A stretch of 64,000 nt of DNA, taken from Paludibacteraceae bacterium (lineage in GTDB: Bacteria; Bacteroidota; Bacteroidia; Bacteroidales; Paludibacteraceae). Shown piece by piece: positions 50,650 through 59,797 of this stretch (positions within the stretch are counted from its first letter, which is position 1; each line of letters opens with the position of its first letter). A program made the position numbers and the translations under genes. The stretch covers positions 62,001 to 126,000 of the forward strand of contig JAKSNY010000005.1 in the NCBI GenBank assembly GCA_024399495.1. The letters are read 5' to 3'. The notes under the pieces are model-generated. The model was not told where the DNA came from, did no database searches, and saw only the letters and a list, made by a program, of their open reading frames with translations.

Positions 50650-53269
50650 GAACCGTAGTTTCCACATATTGTTAATGCTTCTTTGCGTAACTACACTGTG
50701 TTATGCCAAGAAGAAGGACTCGCCAGGTCTTACAAACGATGTTAAATACACCGCTAAGGATTCAATTGTAATGATTGGCTCTAAAATAGCGGAACTTTAT
50801 GGTGACGCTGTGGTGAATTATGAGAATTTGGAGTTAAAGGCGGCATATATCCGTTTGGAACTTGACAGCAGCATAGTTTATGCATCCGGAGTGGAGGATT
50901 CCACGGGTGCATTGACAGGCAAGCCTGTCTTTAAAGAGGGCGGACAGGAATATGAGGCAAAAGAGATGCGGTACAATTTTAAGACAAAAAAGGGTATTAT
51001 CAAGGGTACCGTGACTCAACAGGGAGAGGGCTATGTCACAGCCAATAACACTAAAAAAGTAGATGAGGATATACTCTGTATGAACGGAGGTAAATATACT
51101 ACTTGTGATGAGCATGACCATCCGCATTTCTATCTGTCACTTACTAAAGCCAAAATGAAACAAGGAAAATATATTGTATCGGGTCCCGCCTATATGGTGG
51201 TTGAAGATGTGCCTGTGCCGCTTGCCATACCGTTCGGTTATTTTCCTATAAACCAAACATACTCATCGGGTATATTGTTTCCGACTTTAGGAGATGAGTC
51301 TTCAAGAGGCTTTTATGGAAAGGGAATGGGATACTATTTTGCCATAAATGATTACGTTGACCTTGCTCTGACGGCGGATGTTTATTCCAAGGGCTCGTGG
51401 GCTTTGACATTAGCATCTAGTTATAAATGGAGATATAAGTTCAGCGGCTCATTTAATATGAGTTTTATGCAGAATATATACGGAGAGAAATATACCCCCG
51501 ATTATCGCAAGTCAAACGATTTCCGCTTATTATGGACCCATACGCAAGACCCTAAGATGAGCCCTAACACACAGTTCTCTGCCAGTGTCAATTTTTCTAC
51601 ATCAAGTTATGAGCAAAATAATGTGGATAGTTATTATAATCCCGCGCTTATTTCTCAAAACACAAAGAGCAGTACTGTAACGTTTACGCAAACCATTCCC
51701 GATACTCCTTTGACAATTTCAGCCAGCATGTCTGTAGCACAACGTACCAGCGACTCCACTCTTAACCTTACATTGCCGCAGCTTACTATGAGTATGACTC
51801 GTGTATATCCGTTTAAGCGTAAAAAGGCTATAGGTAAGGAGAAATGGTATGAGAAAATAGCGTTGTCATATAATATGAACATAAGCAACAGCATCACTTG
51901 CAAGGAGAGCAAGTTTCTGCACTCTAATTTCTTGCGTGATTGGAAAAACGGTATAAAGCATGAGATTCCTATTTCAGCGTCATTTACTATTGCCAAATAT
52001 TTGAATTTGAATATAAATCTCAGCAACTCACTTAAATGGTATTTTATGCGTATAGACCAACATTGGGAGGGGGATATGTCGGGTGTTGCAGTGGCTGATA
52101 CTTCATACGGATTTTACAATGTTTATAATTTCAGTGCCTCTGTAGGTTTGCAGACGCAGCTATTCGGATTTTTCACTCCTAAAGTTAAAAAAGGGAAAAA
52201 CGCTCCGGTGTTCCGCCATAAATTAGTGCCATCTGTATCCCTGTCTGTCGCTCCCGATTATGGTGCGGACGTATGGAAATATTGGGGTAGTTATCAAAGA
52301 CCTAATAAGGACGGTGGTATGTCAACCGTTTATTACGACAGATATTCAAGTGGTGTTTTTGGAGGTTCTCCGTCAAGAGGCATGCAGGGTATGGTCTCAT
52401 TCAATGTTGCAAATAATTTAGAGATGAAGTATTGGAGTAAGAGAGACACTACGGGGAAGCCTAAAAAAGTGACCCTTATAGATAATTTCTCGTTTGGCAG
52501 CGGTTACAATTTTGCGGCGGACTCGTTAAGATGGTCTAACATAAACATTAATTTACGACTGAAATTCTTCTCCCAGTTTTCTATGAACATAGATTTTGTA
52601 CTTGATCCATATACGTATCAATATAACGAGTATGGTGCAGTTACAAGGGTTAATGTCAGCCAAATTAAAAAGAATCATGTGCTTGGAAGGCTTATGAGTA
52701 CAGGCACATCATTTGGCTATACATTTAATAATTCAACATTTAAGAAGAAAAAGGATAATGAGAAGGAATCAAGTTCAAATGGAGAAGAAGAGAAGCAAAC
52801 ATCGGAGTTGGAGGATAATATAGCGTCAGTAGATCCATTACTTACACCTACAGAACGGCAGTTAAAACGCGAAAAATGGAAAAAGGAGGATAAGGAATAT
52901 AAGGAGTTCAAGATACCTTGGTCGCTATCTCTTAATTACAGTATCAGATATGGATACGATAAGTTTAATCCGAAGATAATGGAGTACGACCGTAAACTCA
53001 CCCACAATCTTAGCATATCGGGCAGTATAGATTTTACCCCAACTTGGCATTTCAGTTTATCTACCTACTACGATATCACAAACAAAAAGTGGAGTTATAT
53101 GAACTGCACCATATCAAAGGATTTACATTGCTGGCAGATGTCATGCAGTTTTGTTCCGATAGGAACATATACTACATATAACTTTATGATTGGTGTGAAA
53201 TCAACCTTGTTGCAGGATTTGAAATATACCAAACAGTCTGACCCGTCAAATAGGGTGACGTGGTACTAA
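50648..53269 (+). CDS. lptD: LptD/OstA-like outer-membrane LPS assembly protein
   Basis: A large (about 874-aa) outer-membrane protein. After the signal peptide comes an OstA-type jellyroll (KYTAKDSIVMIGSKIAELYGDAVVNYENLELKAAYIRLEL...MRYNFKTKKGIIKGTVTQ), followed by CMNGGKYTTCDEHDHPHFYL and a long beta barrel that ends near SDPSNRVTWY. It is expected to insert lipopolysaccharide into the outer leaflet. I propose TTG 50648 as start because it gives a good signal peptide (MNRSFHILLMLLCVTTLCYA); ATG 50675 gives a truncated one. A Lys/Glu/Ser loop sits near 52740-52900. Confidence 0.82.
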   Translation: MNRSFHILLMLLCVTTLCYAKKKDSPGLTNDVKYTAKDSIVMIGSKIAELYGDAVVNYENLELKAAYIRLELDSSIVYASGVEDSTGALTGKPVFKEGGQEYEAKEMRYNFKTKKGIIKGTVTQQGEGYVTANNTKKVDEDILCMNGGKYTTCDEHDHPHFYLSLTKAKMKQGKYIVSGPAYMVVEDVPVPLAIPFGYFPINQTYSSGILFPTLGDESSRGFYGKGMGYYFAINDYVDLALTADVYSKGSWALTLASSYKWRYKFSGSFNMSFMQNIYGEKYTPDYRKSNDFRLLWTHTQDPKMSPNTQFSASVNFSTSSYEQNNVDSYYNPALISQNTKSSTVTFTQTIPDTPLTISASMSVAQRTSDSTLNLTLPQLTMSMTRVYPFKRKKAIGKEKWYEKIALSYNMNISNSITCKESKFLHSNFLRDWKNGIKHEIPISASFTIAKYLNLNINLSNSLKWYFMRIDQHWEGDMSGVAVADTSYGFYNVYNFSASVGLQTQLFGFFTPKVKKGKNAPVFRHKLVPSVSLSVAPDYGADVWKYWGSYQRPNKDGGMSTVYYDRYSSGVFGGSPSRGMQGMVSFNVANNLEMKYWSKRDTTGKPKKVTLIDNFSFGSGYNFAADSLRWSNININLRLKFFSQFSMNIDFVLDPYTYQYNEYGAVTRVNVSQIKKNHVLGRLMSTGTSFGYTFNNSTFKKKKDNEKESSSNGEEEKQTSELEDNIASVDPLLTPTERQLKREKWKKEDKEYKEFKIPWSLSLNYSIRYGYDKFNPKIMEYDRKLTHNLSISGSIDFTPTWHFSLSTYYDITNKKWSYMNCTISKDLHCWQMSCSFVPIGTYTTYNFMIGVKSTLLQDLKYTKQSDPSNRVTWY

Positions 53270-53273
53270 TATA

Positions 53274-53347
53274 GTTGAAAGTTGAAAGTTAAAAGTTGAC
53301 AGTTGACAGTTAAGGAATTTATCGAATCACCGAATCACCGAATAACC
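53274..53347. repeat. 7-mer and 8-mer tandem repeats before slyD
   Basis: Five GTTGAAA-like heptamers (53274-53311), then three CGAATCAC-like octamers (53323-53347), filling the lptD-slyD spacer. Confidence 0.65.
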
Positions 53348-53357
53348 AATATATAGT

Positions 53358-53930
53358 ATGGAAGAAACTAAGAATTATTATTTTGCAGTAACCTACGATT
53401 TAAAGGTAGGGGAGGAACAGGAGTTAATGGAGAGTGCCACAGTGGAACGCCCATTGTGTTTCTACAGTGGACTTGGCATGATGCTTGACAGATTTGAGAA
53501 GGAGTTGCTTCCTCTCAATGTATGTGACAAGTTTGATTTCACCATTCCGTGTGCTGAGGCTTACGGAGAGTATGATGATGAGAATGTGATAGATTTGCCT
53601 AAATCCACATTTGAGATAGACGGCAAGGTAGATGACCGTGTGCTGTTTGAAGGCAATATAGTGCCTCTTTCAGATTCAGAGGGCAATCAGATAAACGCCT
53701 CCGTAGTTAAAGTGGGCAAAGATACCGTTACGGTGGATTTGAATCATCCGTTGGCAGGTGAGAATCTGCACTTTACAGGCTCGGTTATTGTGAAGCGAGA
53801 GGCTACGGCAGATGAGATTGCAAACTTTATGGCACAGCAATCGTGCGGTTGTGGCGGCTGCCATGGGGATTGCCACGGGGATTGCAATGGGGATTGCGGC
53901 AGTGATTGTGGAGGATGCCACAAGAGTTGA
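53358..53930 (+). CDS. slyD: FKBP-type peptidyl-prolyl isomerase, SlyD-like
   Basis: A 190-aa cytosolic protein-folding enzyme. The FKBP fold with inserted flap is visible: YFAVTYDLKVGEEQELMESATVERPLCFYSGLGMMLDRFEKELLPL, then FTIPCAEAYGEYDDENVIDLPKSTFE and TVTVDLNHPLAGENLHFTGSVI. The end is a metal-binding tail of eight cysteines with GDC units (from CGCGGCHGDCHGDCNGDC to CGGCHK), encoded by a 12-base tandem repeat (about 53865-53905). In SlyD such tails bind Ni(II)/Zn(II); the number of units may vary between strains. Confidence 0.9.
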   Translation: MEETKNYYFAVTYDLKVGEEQELMESATVERPLCFYSGLGMMLDRFEKELLPLNVCDKFDFTIPCAEAYGEYDDENVIDLPKSTFEIDGKVDDRVLFEGNIVPLSDSEGNQINASVVKVGKDTVTVDLNHPLAGENLHFTGSVIVKREATADEIANFMAQQSCGCGGCHGDCHGDCNGDCGSDCGGCHKS

Positions 53931-53935
53931 CAGTT

Positions 53936-54628
53936 ATGGAAGCAATAATAACAATAGATACATCAACTACAGTATGTTCTGTGGCTTTGGTTACGGAGAG
54001 TGAGTGCCTTGCCTATCGTGAGGACACATCGGGTAATAATCATAGCAAGGTGATAGGCGTATTTGTAAAGGAGATACTTGCTGAGGCTAAACGCCTTAAC
54101 GCCGATGTCAGGGCGGTGGCACTTAGCAAAGGTCCCGGTTCATACACAGGGCTTAGAATAGGAACATCATTTGCCAAGGGGTTGTGTTACGGAATGGATA
54201 TTAAACTTATTGCCATTCCTACGCTAAAGATAATGGCGGCACCAGTGGCTCAGATGCTAAAAGAGAGAGGCGAGACAGATTCTGTGATGTGCCCTATGAT
54301 AGATGCCCGCCGTATGGAGGTCTATAATGCATTGTATGACATGGATTTAAATGAGGTGTTGCCTACAGCCGCCACCATAATAGACGCAGATTCATTTTCA
54401 GAGCATTTGTCTGATAAGAAAATCTATTTCTTTGGCAACGGCAGCGGAAAGTGTAAGGAGACCATTGTCAGCCCCAATGCCGTATTTTTAGAGGGCGTTG
54501 CACCTCTTGCAGTAAATATGAGAGAGATGGCTTTTGAAGCCTATAACAATAACAGATTTGAAGATGTGGCGTATTTTGAACCATTCTATCTAAAAGAGTT
54601 CATCGCCACCAAAAGTAAAGGAGTATAG
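53936..54628 (+). CDS. tsaB: tRNA t6A37 threonylcarbamoyltransferase subunit TsaB
   Basis: A 230-aa protein of the ASKHA fold that partners TsaD/TsaE in t6A37 synthesis. ITIDTSTTVCSVALV at the N-terminus, NNHSKVIGVFVKEIL and SKGPGSYTGLRIGTSFAKGLCYG are diagnostic. The stop lies in an octamer repeat (54614-54667), which also supplies the last residues (KSKGV). ATG 53936 was chosen; it starts 5 nt after slyD. Confidence 0.92.
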   Translation: MEAIITIDTSTTVCSVALVTESECLAYREDTSGNNHSKVIGVFVKEILAEAKRLNADVRAVALSKGPGSYTGLRIGTSFAKGLCYGMDIKLIAIPTLKIMAAPVAQMLKERGETDSVMCPMIDARRMEVYNALYDMDLNEVLPTAATIIDADSFSEHLSDKKIYFFGNGSGKCKETIVSPNAVFLEGVAPLAVNMREMAFEAYNNNRFEDVAYFEPFYLKEFIATKSKGV

Positions 54629-54667
54629 GAGTATAGGAGTAAAGGAGTATAGGAGTAAAGGAGTATT
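54614..54667. repeat. octamer tandem repeat (AGTAAAGG/AGTATAGG)
   Basis: Six and a half units of an 8-mer mixing AGTAAAGG and AGTATAGG, across the tsaB stop codon and spacer. Confidence 0.7.
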
Positions 54668-54692
54668 AACTTTCAACTTTCAACTTTCAATT
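54667..54692. repeat. AACTTTC heptamer repeat
   Basis: TAACTTTCAACTTTCAAC and more, ending directly before the DUF4290 ATG (54693). Confidence 0.6.
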
Positions 54693-55325
54693 ATGAATAG
54701 TTTACCAAAACCACCCAAAGACCCCATCAAGCTTACTGAATACGGCAGAAATATTCAGAAGATGGTGGAGTACGCCATGACCATAGAGGATAAGGCGGAA
54801 CGTACCCGATGTGTAAACTCCATAATAGACACAATGGGCATATTCTTTCCACATCTGCGTGATGTAAATGACTTTAAACACAAATTGTGGGACCATCTTG
54901 CCATAATGTCAGACTATAAACTTGACATAGATTACCCATACGATGTGCCAAAAGAGCCGGAACGTGTAGTTCCTAATAAAGTTGCGTATCCAACTAACTC
55001 TCAGTATAAGAGACATTACGGTAAGTTTATAACCAAATTGGTTCAGTGTGCCGATAAACTTGAGGGCGAAGACCGTGAACGCTACATTATGGTGCTTGCA
55101 AACCACATGAAACGCTGTTATATGGTGTGGAATAAGGATGTAGTTGATGATGCCACCATATTAGGCGATTTATGTGAGATATCGGGCGGTAAAATAAACC
55201 TTACTAATTCAGGTGTAAGGCTAAAGACAGCAGAGGAGTTTGCACAGCAGCATAAGGCAATGCATTCTAACTCAAACGCAAAAAAATCAGCAAAAAGACC
55301 GTTTAATAATAAAAAGAAGAACTGA
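54693..55325 (+). CDS. DUF4290 protein
   Basis: A 210-aa cytosolic protein. LTEYGRNIQKMVEYAMTIEDKAERTRCVNSIIDTMG, DFKHKLWDHLAIMSDYKLDIDYPY and ILGDLCEISGGKINLTN are hallmarks of DUF4290, a family confined largely to Bacteroidetes and almost always next to murA. Function unknown. The C-terminus is a Lys-rich tail (KKSAKRPFNNKKKN). The stop overlaps the murA ATG by one base. Confidence 0.9.
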   Translation: MNSLPKPPKDPIKLTEYGRNIQKMVEYAMTIEDKAERTRCVNSIIDTMGIFFPHLRDVNDFKHKLWDHLAIMSDYKLDIDYPYDVPKEPERVVPNKVAYPTNSQYKRHYGKFITKLVQCADKLEGEDRERYIMVLANHMKRCYMVWNKDVVDDATILGDLCEISGGKINLTNSGVRLKTAEEFAQQHKAMHSNSNAKKSAKRPFNNKKKN

Positions 55326-56629
55326 TGGCATCATTTGTAATAGAAGGAGGACACCGCTTATGTGGGGAAATAACGCCGCAAGGTGCTAAGAACGAGGCAC
55401 TTGAGGTTATATGTGCCACATTGCTCACATCAGAGCCTGTCACCATAAACAATATCCCTGACATTGTAGATATACGCAATCTGATGGATTTGCTAAAGAA
55501 AATGGGGGTAGGTATAGTGCGTAACAGCAAAAACTCTTTTACATTTAAGGCAGAAAACATTGATTTTAATTACATAAACAGTGCCGATTTTTACAAGACA
55601 AGCAGCTCACTACGTGGTTCTGTTATGATAGTAGGTCCGTTGCTCGCAAGATTAGGCAAGGCTGTAATAGCCAAGCCTGGAGGCGATAAGATAGGCCGCC
55701 GCCGTCTTGACACCCATTTTGACGGACTTGTAAAACTTGGAGCGGTTTTTAACTATAATGCAGACAAACAGCTGTTTAACGTTAGTGCAAAGAGGCTTAA
55801 AGGTTGCTATATGCTACTTGAGGAAGCATCTGTAACAGGTACAGCAAATCTAATTATGGCTTCCGTACTTGCAGAAGGAACCACCACCATATATAATGCC
55901 GCGTGTGAACCGTATATACAGCAATTATGCAGAATGTTGGTGTCAATGGGTGCCGATATTAGCGGTATAGGCTCCAATCTGCTTACTATAAACGGAGTAC
56001 ATTCTTTAAGTGGTTGCACGCACACCATACTGCCCGATATGATAGAGGTGGGCAGTTTTATAGGAATTGCCGCTATGACAGGCTCTGAAATCACAATTAA
56101 GAATGTGTCTATCCGTAATCTTGGACTTATACCCGACAGTTTCCGCCGTTTGGGCATTAAGTTGGAGGTTAAGGGAGACGATATTTACGTTCCTGCCCAA
56201 GACGGTTTCTCTATAGAGTCTTATATAGACGGTTCCATAATGACCATTGCAGACGCTCCGTGGCCAGGTCTCACCCCAGATTTGCTTAGTGTAATGATTG
56301 TGCTTGCCACCAAGGCTAAAGGCAGTGTGCTTATTCACCAAAAGATGTTTGAGAGCCGTCTGTTCTTTGTGGACAAACTTATAGATATGGGTGCCAAAAT
56401 TATATTGTGTGACCCCCATCGGGCTACTATTATAGGGCTTGGAGACGCTTTCCATCTGCGTGCCTCCACTATGTCGTCGCCCGATATAAGAGCAGGTATA
56501 GCGTTGCTTATAGCGGCAATGAGTGCAGACGGTACCAGCACCATTCACAATATAGACCAGATAGACCGTGGATATGAGGATATAGACGGCAGATTAAACG
56601 CATTAGGTGCATCAATAAAAAGATTATGA
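55325..56629 (+). CDS. murA: UDP-N-acetylglucosamine 1-carboxyvinyltransferase
   Basis: A 434-aa cytosolic enzyme for the first committed step of peptidoglycan synthesis (PEP + UDP-GlcNAc). GGHRLCGEITPQGAKNEAL at the N-terminus, SSLRGSVMIVGPLLAR and LPDMIEVGSFIGIAAMTGS match. The active-site loop reads AKPGGDKIGRRRLD: the catalytic Cys of the E. coli enzyme (C115) is Asp121 here, the change known to give fosfomycin insensitivity. It is co-transcribed with DUF4290 (ATGA) and a lipoprotein gene. Confidence 0.95.
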   Translation: MASFVIEGGHRLCGEITPQGAKNEALEVICATLLTSEPVTINNIPDIVDIRNLMDLLKKMGVGIVRNSKNSFTFKAENIDFNYINSADFYKTSSSLRGSVMIVGPLLARLGKAVIAKPGGDKIGRRRLDTHFDGLVKLGAVFNYNADKQLFNVSAKRLKGCYMLLEEASVTGTANLIMASVLAEGTTTIYNAACEPYIQQLCRMLVSMGADISGIGSNLLTINGVHSLSGCTHTILPDMIEVGSFIGIAAMTGSEITIKNVSIRNLGLIPDSFRRLGIKLEVKGDDIYVPAQDGFSIESYIDGSIMTIADAPWPGLTPDLLSVMIVLATKAKGSVLIHQKMFESRLFFVDKLIDMGAKIILCDPHRATIIGLGDAFHLRASTMSSPDIRAGIALLIAAMSADGTSTIHNIDQIDRGYEDIDGRLNALGASIKRL

Positions 56630-57744
56630 AAAGAATACTTACATACATAGAGGTGCTTTGTATATCGGTGTTGGTGTTTACATCGTGTAGAGAGTCTGGG
56701 TTAGATGTTCGTAACGTGGAGGCTGAGTTTGAGCCTTATATACAGAAATTCTTTACCGATGCAGAGCGTTACGGCACTCCTATAAGTGATAAGAATGTGG
56801 TTATGAAATTTGCTAACCTTACTGACGGCAAGGCTGGAGTATGCTATATGAACCGTATTCCTGTCTATATAGAGATAGACAGGAATAATTGGAGTAAACT
56901 TACAGGTCCTAATGCAAGCAATGAGAAAGAGGACCTTATTTTCCACGAGATGGGGCATGGTTTCCTACGCCGCTACCACGATAATACAGAGTTGCAGAAT
57001 AAGGATTGGAAAACCATTATGTGTGGAGATGAATTACCCGATGGCAGAGGTCCCAACATAAACTACAGAGGTATGCGTAAGGAGTATTACATTAAGGAAC
57101 TCTTTACAAATACGTCTGAGATTCCGCAGTGGAGTACTTATAAACCCGATTTTTCCCATATACAAGAGTCTGTAGTGTTTAATGCCACATCATCAACTCC
57201 TAAAAATTGGTATATTGACAGTACTGAAACCATAGAGGCAAGAATAGATGAAGACCATTACCTTGTTAATAACAAAGGTGAAAATGGTGTGTACATTCCG
57301 TTAAAGAATAATGAGGTTCAAGACAGTATTTTTGACGTTACTAAGGATTTTTACTATGAAGCCAGCGTAAAGATTACATCTGATGTGGTTAATACACCGT
57401 CTTGTGGAATAGGGTTCTCCAATAAGAAATCAGGCTCCCAGAATATAAACCCTATGCACTATTTTGATTTTACAAAAGCCAAATACATAAATATAGGTGA
57501 GAACTCCTGTAAGTTTTCGTTTATTAACATATTTAAAGATGCCATTAACCCCGATGGCTACACTAAATTAGGCATACGTAAGTATAGAGACACTCTGTTT
57601 TACTACATAAACAATGAGTTTCTGTATCATAATGACCTTACAGACCTGCCTGTACAGGGCTATAATTTTGGATTTATTGTATCGGGTAACACCACCTTAA
57701 CTGTGGAGTATGCCACTGTAAAAAGTTCAGAGGCTACTAAATAA
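56626..57744 (+). CDS. lipoprotein with HExxH metallopeptidase motif
   Basis: A 372-aa lipoprotein with lipobox LVFTSC (Cys21). The first half has a zinc-protease motif FHEMGHGFLRRYHD (HExxHxxxxxxH) following a putative beta-strand/helix layout (AGVCYMNRIPVYIEIDRNNW). The C-terminal half (about 180-372) looks like a concanavalin-like beta-sandwich (YYEASVKITSDVVNTPSCGIGFSNKK...FGFIVSGNTTLTVEYA). No family recognised. Its start overlaps murA by 4 nt, suggesting a cell-envelope role. The target is unknown. Confidence 0.65.
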   Translation: MKRILTYIEVLCISVLVFTSCRESGLDVRNVEAEFEPYIQKFFTDAERYGTPISDKNVVMKFANLTDGKAGVCYMNRIPVYIEIDRNNWSKLTGPNASNEKEDLIFHEMGHGFLRRYHDNTELQNKDWKTIMCGDELPDGRGPNINYRGMRKEYYIKELFTNTSEIPQWSTYKPDFSHIQESVVFNATSSTPKNWYIDSTETIEARIDEDHYLVNNKGENGVYIPLKNNEVQDSIFDVTKDFYYEASVKITSDVVNTPSCGIGFSNKKSGSQNINPMHYFDFTKAKYINIGENSCKFSFINIFKDAINPDGYTKLGIRKYRDTLFYYINNEFLYHNDLTDLPVQGYNFGFIVSGNTTLTVEYATVKSSEATK

Positions 57745-57752
57745 ATAGTGTT

Positions 57753-58694
57753 ATGATACAAAAGGTGGCATCTTACATAGAATCTAACAGACTTTTACAA
57801 CCAGCTGATACTGTGGTGGTTGGCTTAAGCGGTGGTGCAGATTCAGTGTGTCTTGCCCATATCCTTATCAGGTTAGGCTATTCTGTTACGGCTGCCCATT
57901 GTAATTTCTCTTTAAGGGGTGCTGAGTCTGACCGCGATGAGGCGTTTGTTACATCTCTTTGCTCAGGGTGGAACATCTCTCTTGAGAAAATAAGGTTTGA
58001 CACCAATGCCTACGCATCGGTGCATAAAATAGGAACAGAAGAGGCAGCAAGAGAACTTAGGTACAGATGGTTTGAAGAGTTGCGTGTAAAACATAACGCC
58101 ACTGCCGTATGTGTGGCACACCATAGAGATGACAGCATAGAGACGGCACTGCTTAATCTTATTAGGGGTGCAGGCATTACGGGAATTTGCGGCATAAGGG
58201 CTAAGAACGGAAATATAGTGCGTCCGCTGCTATGCGTAAGAAGAAAGGAGATAGAGGAGTATCTGAAAAAAGAGGGGTTGCAGTTTGTTACTGATTCCAC
58301 TAATCTGGAGAGTGTATATAACAGAAATAAGGTTCGTAACATAATTATTCCTGAGATAGAGAAAATCAAGCCAAACTTTGCCGATACTATGACGGCTAAT
58401 ATGGAGAATTTCTCTGCCGTAGCCTCCATATATAATAAGGTGATAGAAGAGCAGAAGAAAAAGGTTATTACCGCCGATGGGGACGCTCTATACATAAATC
58501 TAACTCAGGTTCAGGAATTTATAGAGCCAGAGACCCTGTTGTTTGAACTATTGAAACCATACGGCGTTCATCCGCGTGAAATCCCCAAAATTCTCACTAT
58601 GGAGACAGGCAAAAGCGTCACCACACCATCTGCCACACTCACAATAAAGAGAATTAAAAAAGAGAGATATCTTTACGTAATGTATGATGTATAA
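57753..58694 (+). CDS. tilS: tRNA(Ile)-lysidine synthetase, C-terminally short
   Basis: A 313-aa enzyme that puts lysidine at C34 of the CAU-anticodon tRNA-Ile, making it read AUA. The PP-loop is GLSGGADS (residues 25-31), with HHRDDSIETALLNLIRG and STNLESVYNRNKVRNII also conserved. Typical Bacteroidales homologues I know are longer (about 430-450 aa), with a TilS_C domain after a TGK-type segment; here the gene stops at YLYVMYDV, and the stop falls in a TGTATGATGTATAA repeat. Domain 1 alone can be active in some bacteria, so it is likely still functional. Confidence 0.85.
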   Translation: MIQKVASYIESNRLLQPADTVVVGLSGGADSVCLAHILIRLGYSVTAAHCNFSLRGAESDRDEAFVTSLCSGWNISLEKIRFDTNAYASVHKIGTEEAARELRYRWFEELRVKHNATAVCVAHHRDDSIETALLNLIRGAGITGICGIRAKNGNIVRPLLCVRRKEIEEYLKKEGLQFVTDSTNLESVYNRNKVRNIIIPEIEKIKPNFADTMTANMENFSAVASIYNKVIEEQKKKVITADGDALYINLTQVQEFIEPETLLFELLKPYGVHPREIPKILTMETGKSVTTPSATLTIKRIKKERYLYVMYDV

Positions 58695-58745
58695 TGTATG
58701 ATGTATGAGAAAAACTTTTAACTTTCAACTTTTAACTTTCAATTA
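58679..58745. repeat. TGTATGATGTATAA block and AACTTTC repeat after tilS
   Basis: TGTATGATGTATAATGTATG (start about 58681), related to the 9272 block, containing the tilS stop. It is followed by degenerate AACTTTC/AACTTTT heptamers (58714-58745) up to the fba promoter. Confidence 0.6.
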
Positions 58746-58752
58746 ATTTTTA

Positions 58753-58760
58753 TATCTTTG
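58753..58760 (+). promoter_or_regulatory. -7 box of fba
   Basis: TATCTTTG, 41 nt before the fba ATG. Confidence 0.55.
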
Positions 58761-58801
58761 TGGTTTGAAAAAACAATTCACTTTATAATTACAATTAAAT
58801 T

Positions 58802-59797
58802 ATGGTATCTTACAAAGAATTAGGCCTTGTAAACACCAAAGAGATGTTTAAAGGCGCCATCAACGGAGGTTATGCCATACCGGCATTCAACTTCAACAAC
58901 ATGGAACAGATGCAGGCTATTATTCAAGCGTGCGCTGAGGTTAAATCACCAGTTATTCTTCAGGTATCAAGCGGTGCACGTAAGTATGCAAACCAAACTT
59001 TGCTACGTTACATGGCACAGGGTGCTGTTGAGTATGCAAAAGAACTTGGCTGGGAGAAACCACAAATCTGCTTGCACCTTGACCACGGTAACAGCTTTGA
59101 ACTGTGCAAGAGTTGCGTAGATATGGGCTTCTCTTCAGTTATGATAGACGGTTCAGCCCTTCCATACGAGGAGAACATTGCTCTTACAAAGAAAGTTGTA
59201 GAGTACGCTCACGCTCACGATGTAACAGTAGAGGGTGAACTTGGTGTTCTTGCAGGTGTTGAAGATGAGGTTTCAGCAGAGGCAAGCCACTACACACAAC
59301 CATCAGAGGTTATTGACTTTACAAAACGTACAGGTGTTGATTCACTTGCCATCTCTATAGGTACATCTCACGGTGCTAACAAGTTTACACCAGAGCAGTG
59401 CACACGTGATGAGAATGGTATCCTTATACCACCTCCACTACGTTTTGATATTCTTAAGGAGATAGAGAAGCAACTTCCTGGATTCCCTATCGTACTTCAC
59501 GGTTCTTCTTCAGTTCCACAAGAGTATGTTAAGATTATAAATGAGAACGGTGGTGCTCTTAAGGATTCAGTAGGTATTCCTGAGGATCAACTTCGTCAGG
59601 CTTCCAAGTCTGCTGTTTGCAAGATTAACATTGACTCTGACGGTCGTCTTGCTATGACAGCCGCTGTTCGTCAGTTCTTCAATGCAGAGCCATCTAAGTT
59701 TGACCCACGTCAATATCTTGGTCCTGCTCGTGAGGAGCTTAAGAAACTTTACATGCATAAGTGTGTAGAGGTGCTAGGCAGTGCCGGCAAGGCATAA
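58802..59797 (+). CDS. fba: fructose-bisphosphate aldolase, class II
   Basis: A 331-aa zinc-dependent aldolase of glycolysis and gluconeogenesis. GGYAIPAFNFNNMEQMQAI, CLHLDHGNSFELCKSCVD (zinc His), VEGELGVLAGVEDEVS, ISIGTSHGANKF and VLHGSSSVPQEY (zinc His) are diagnostic of class IIA/B enzymes. Its codon choice looks biased to C-ending and regular codons (GTTCTTCAGGTA) unlike its neighbours, as expected for a highly expressed gene. It stands alone with its own promoter and terminator. Confidence 0.95.
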   Translation: MVSYKELGLVNTKEMFKGAINGGYAIPAFNFNNMEQMQAIIQACAEVKSPVILQVSSGARKYANQTLLRYMAQGAVEYAKELGWEKPQICLHLDHGNSFELCKSCVDMGFSSVMIDGSALPYEENIALTKKVVEYAHAHDVTVEGELGVLAGVEDEVSAEASHYTQPSEVIDFTKRTGVDSLAISIGTSHGANKFTPEQCTRDENGILIPPPLRFDILKEIEKQLPGFPIVLHGSSSVPQEYVKIINENGGALKDSVGIPEDQLRQASKSAVCKINIDSDGRLAMTAAVRQFFNAEPSKFDPRQYLGPAREELKKLYMHKCVEVLGSAGKA

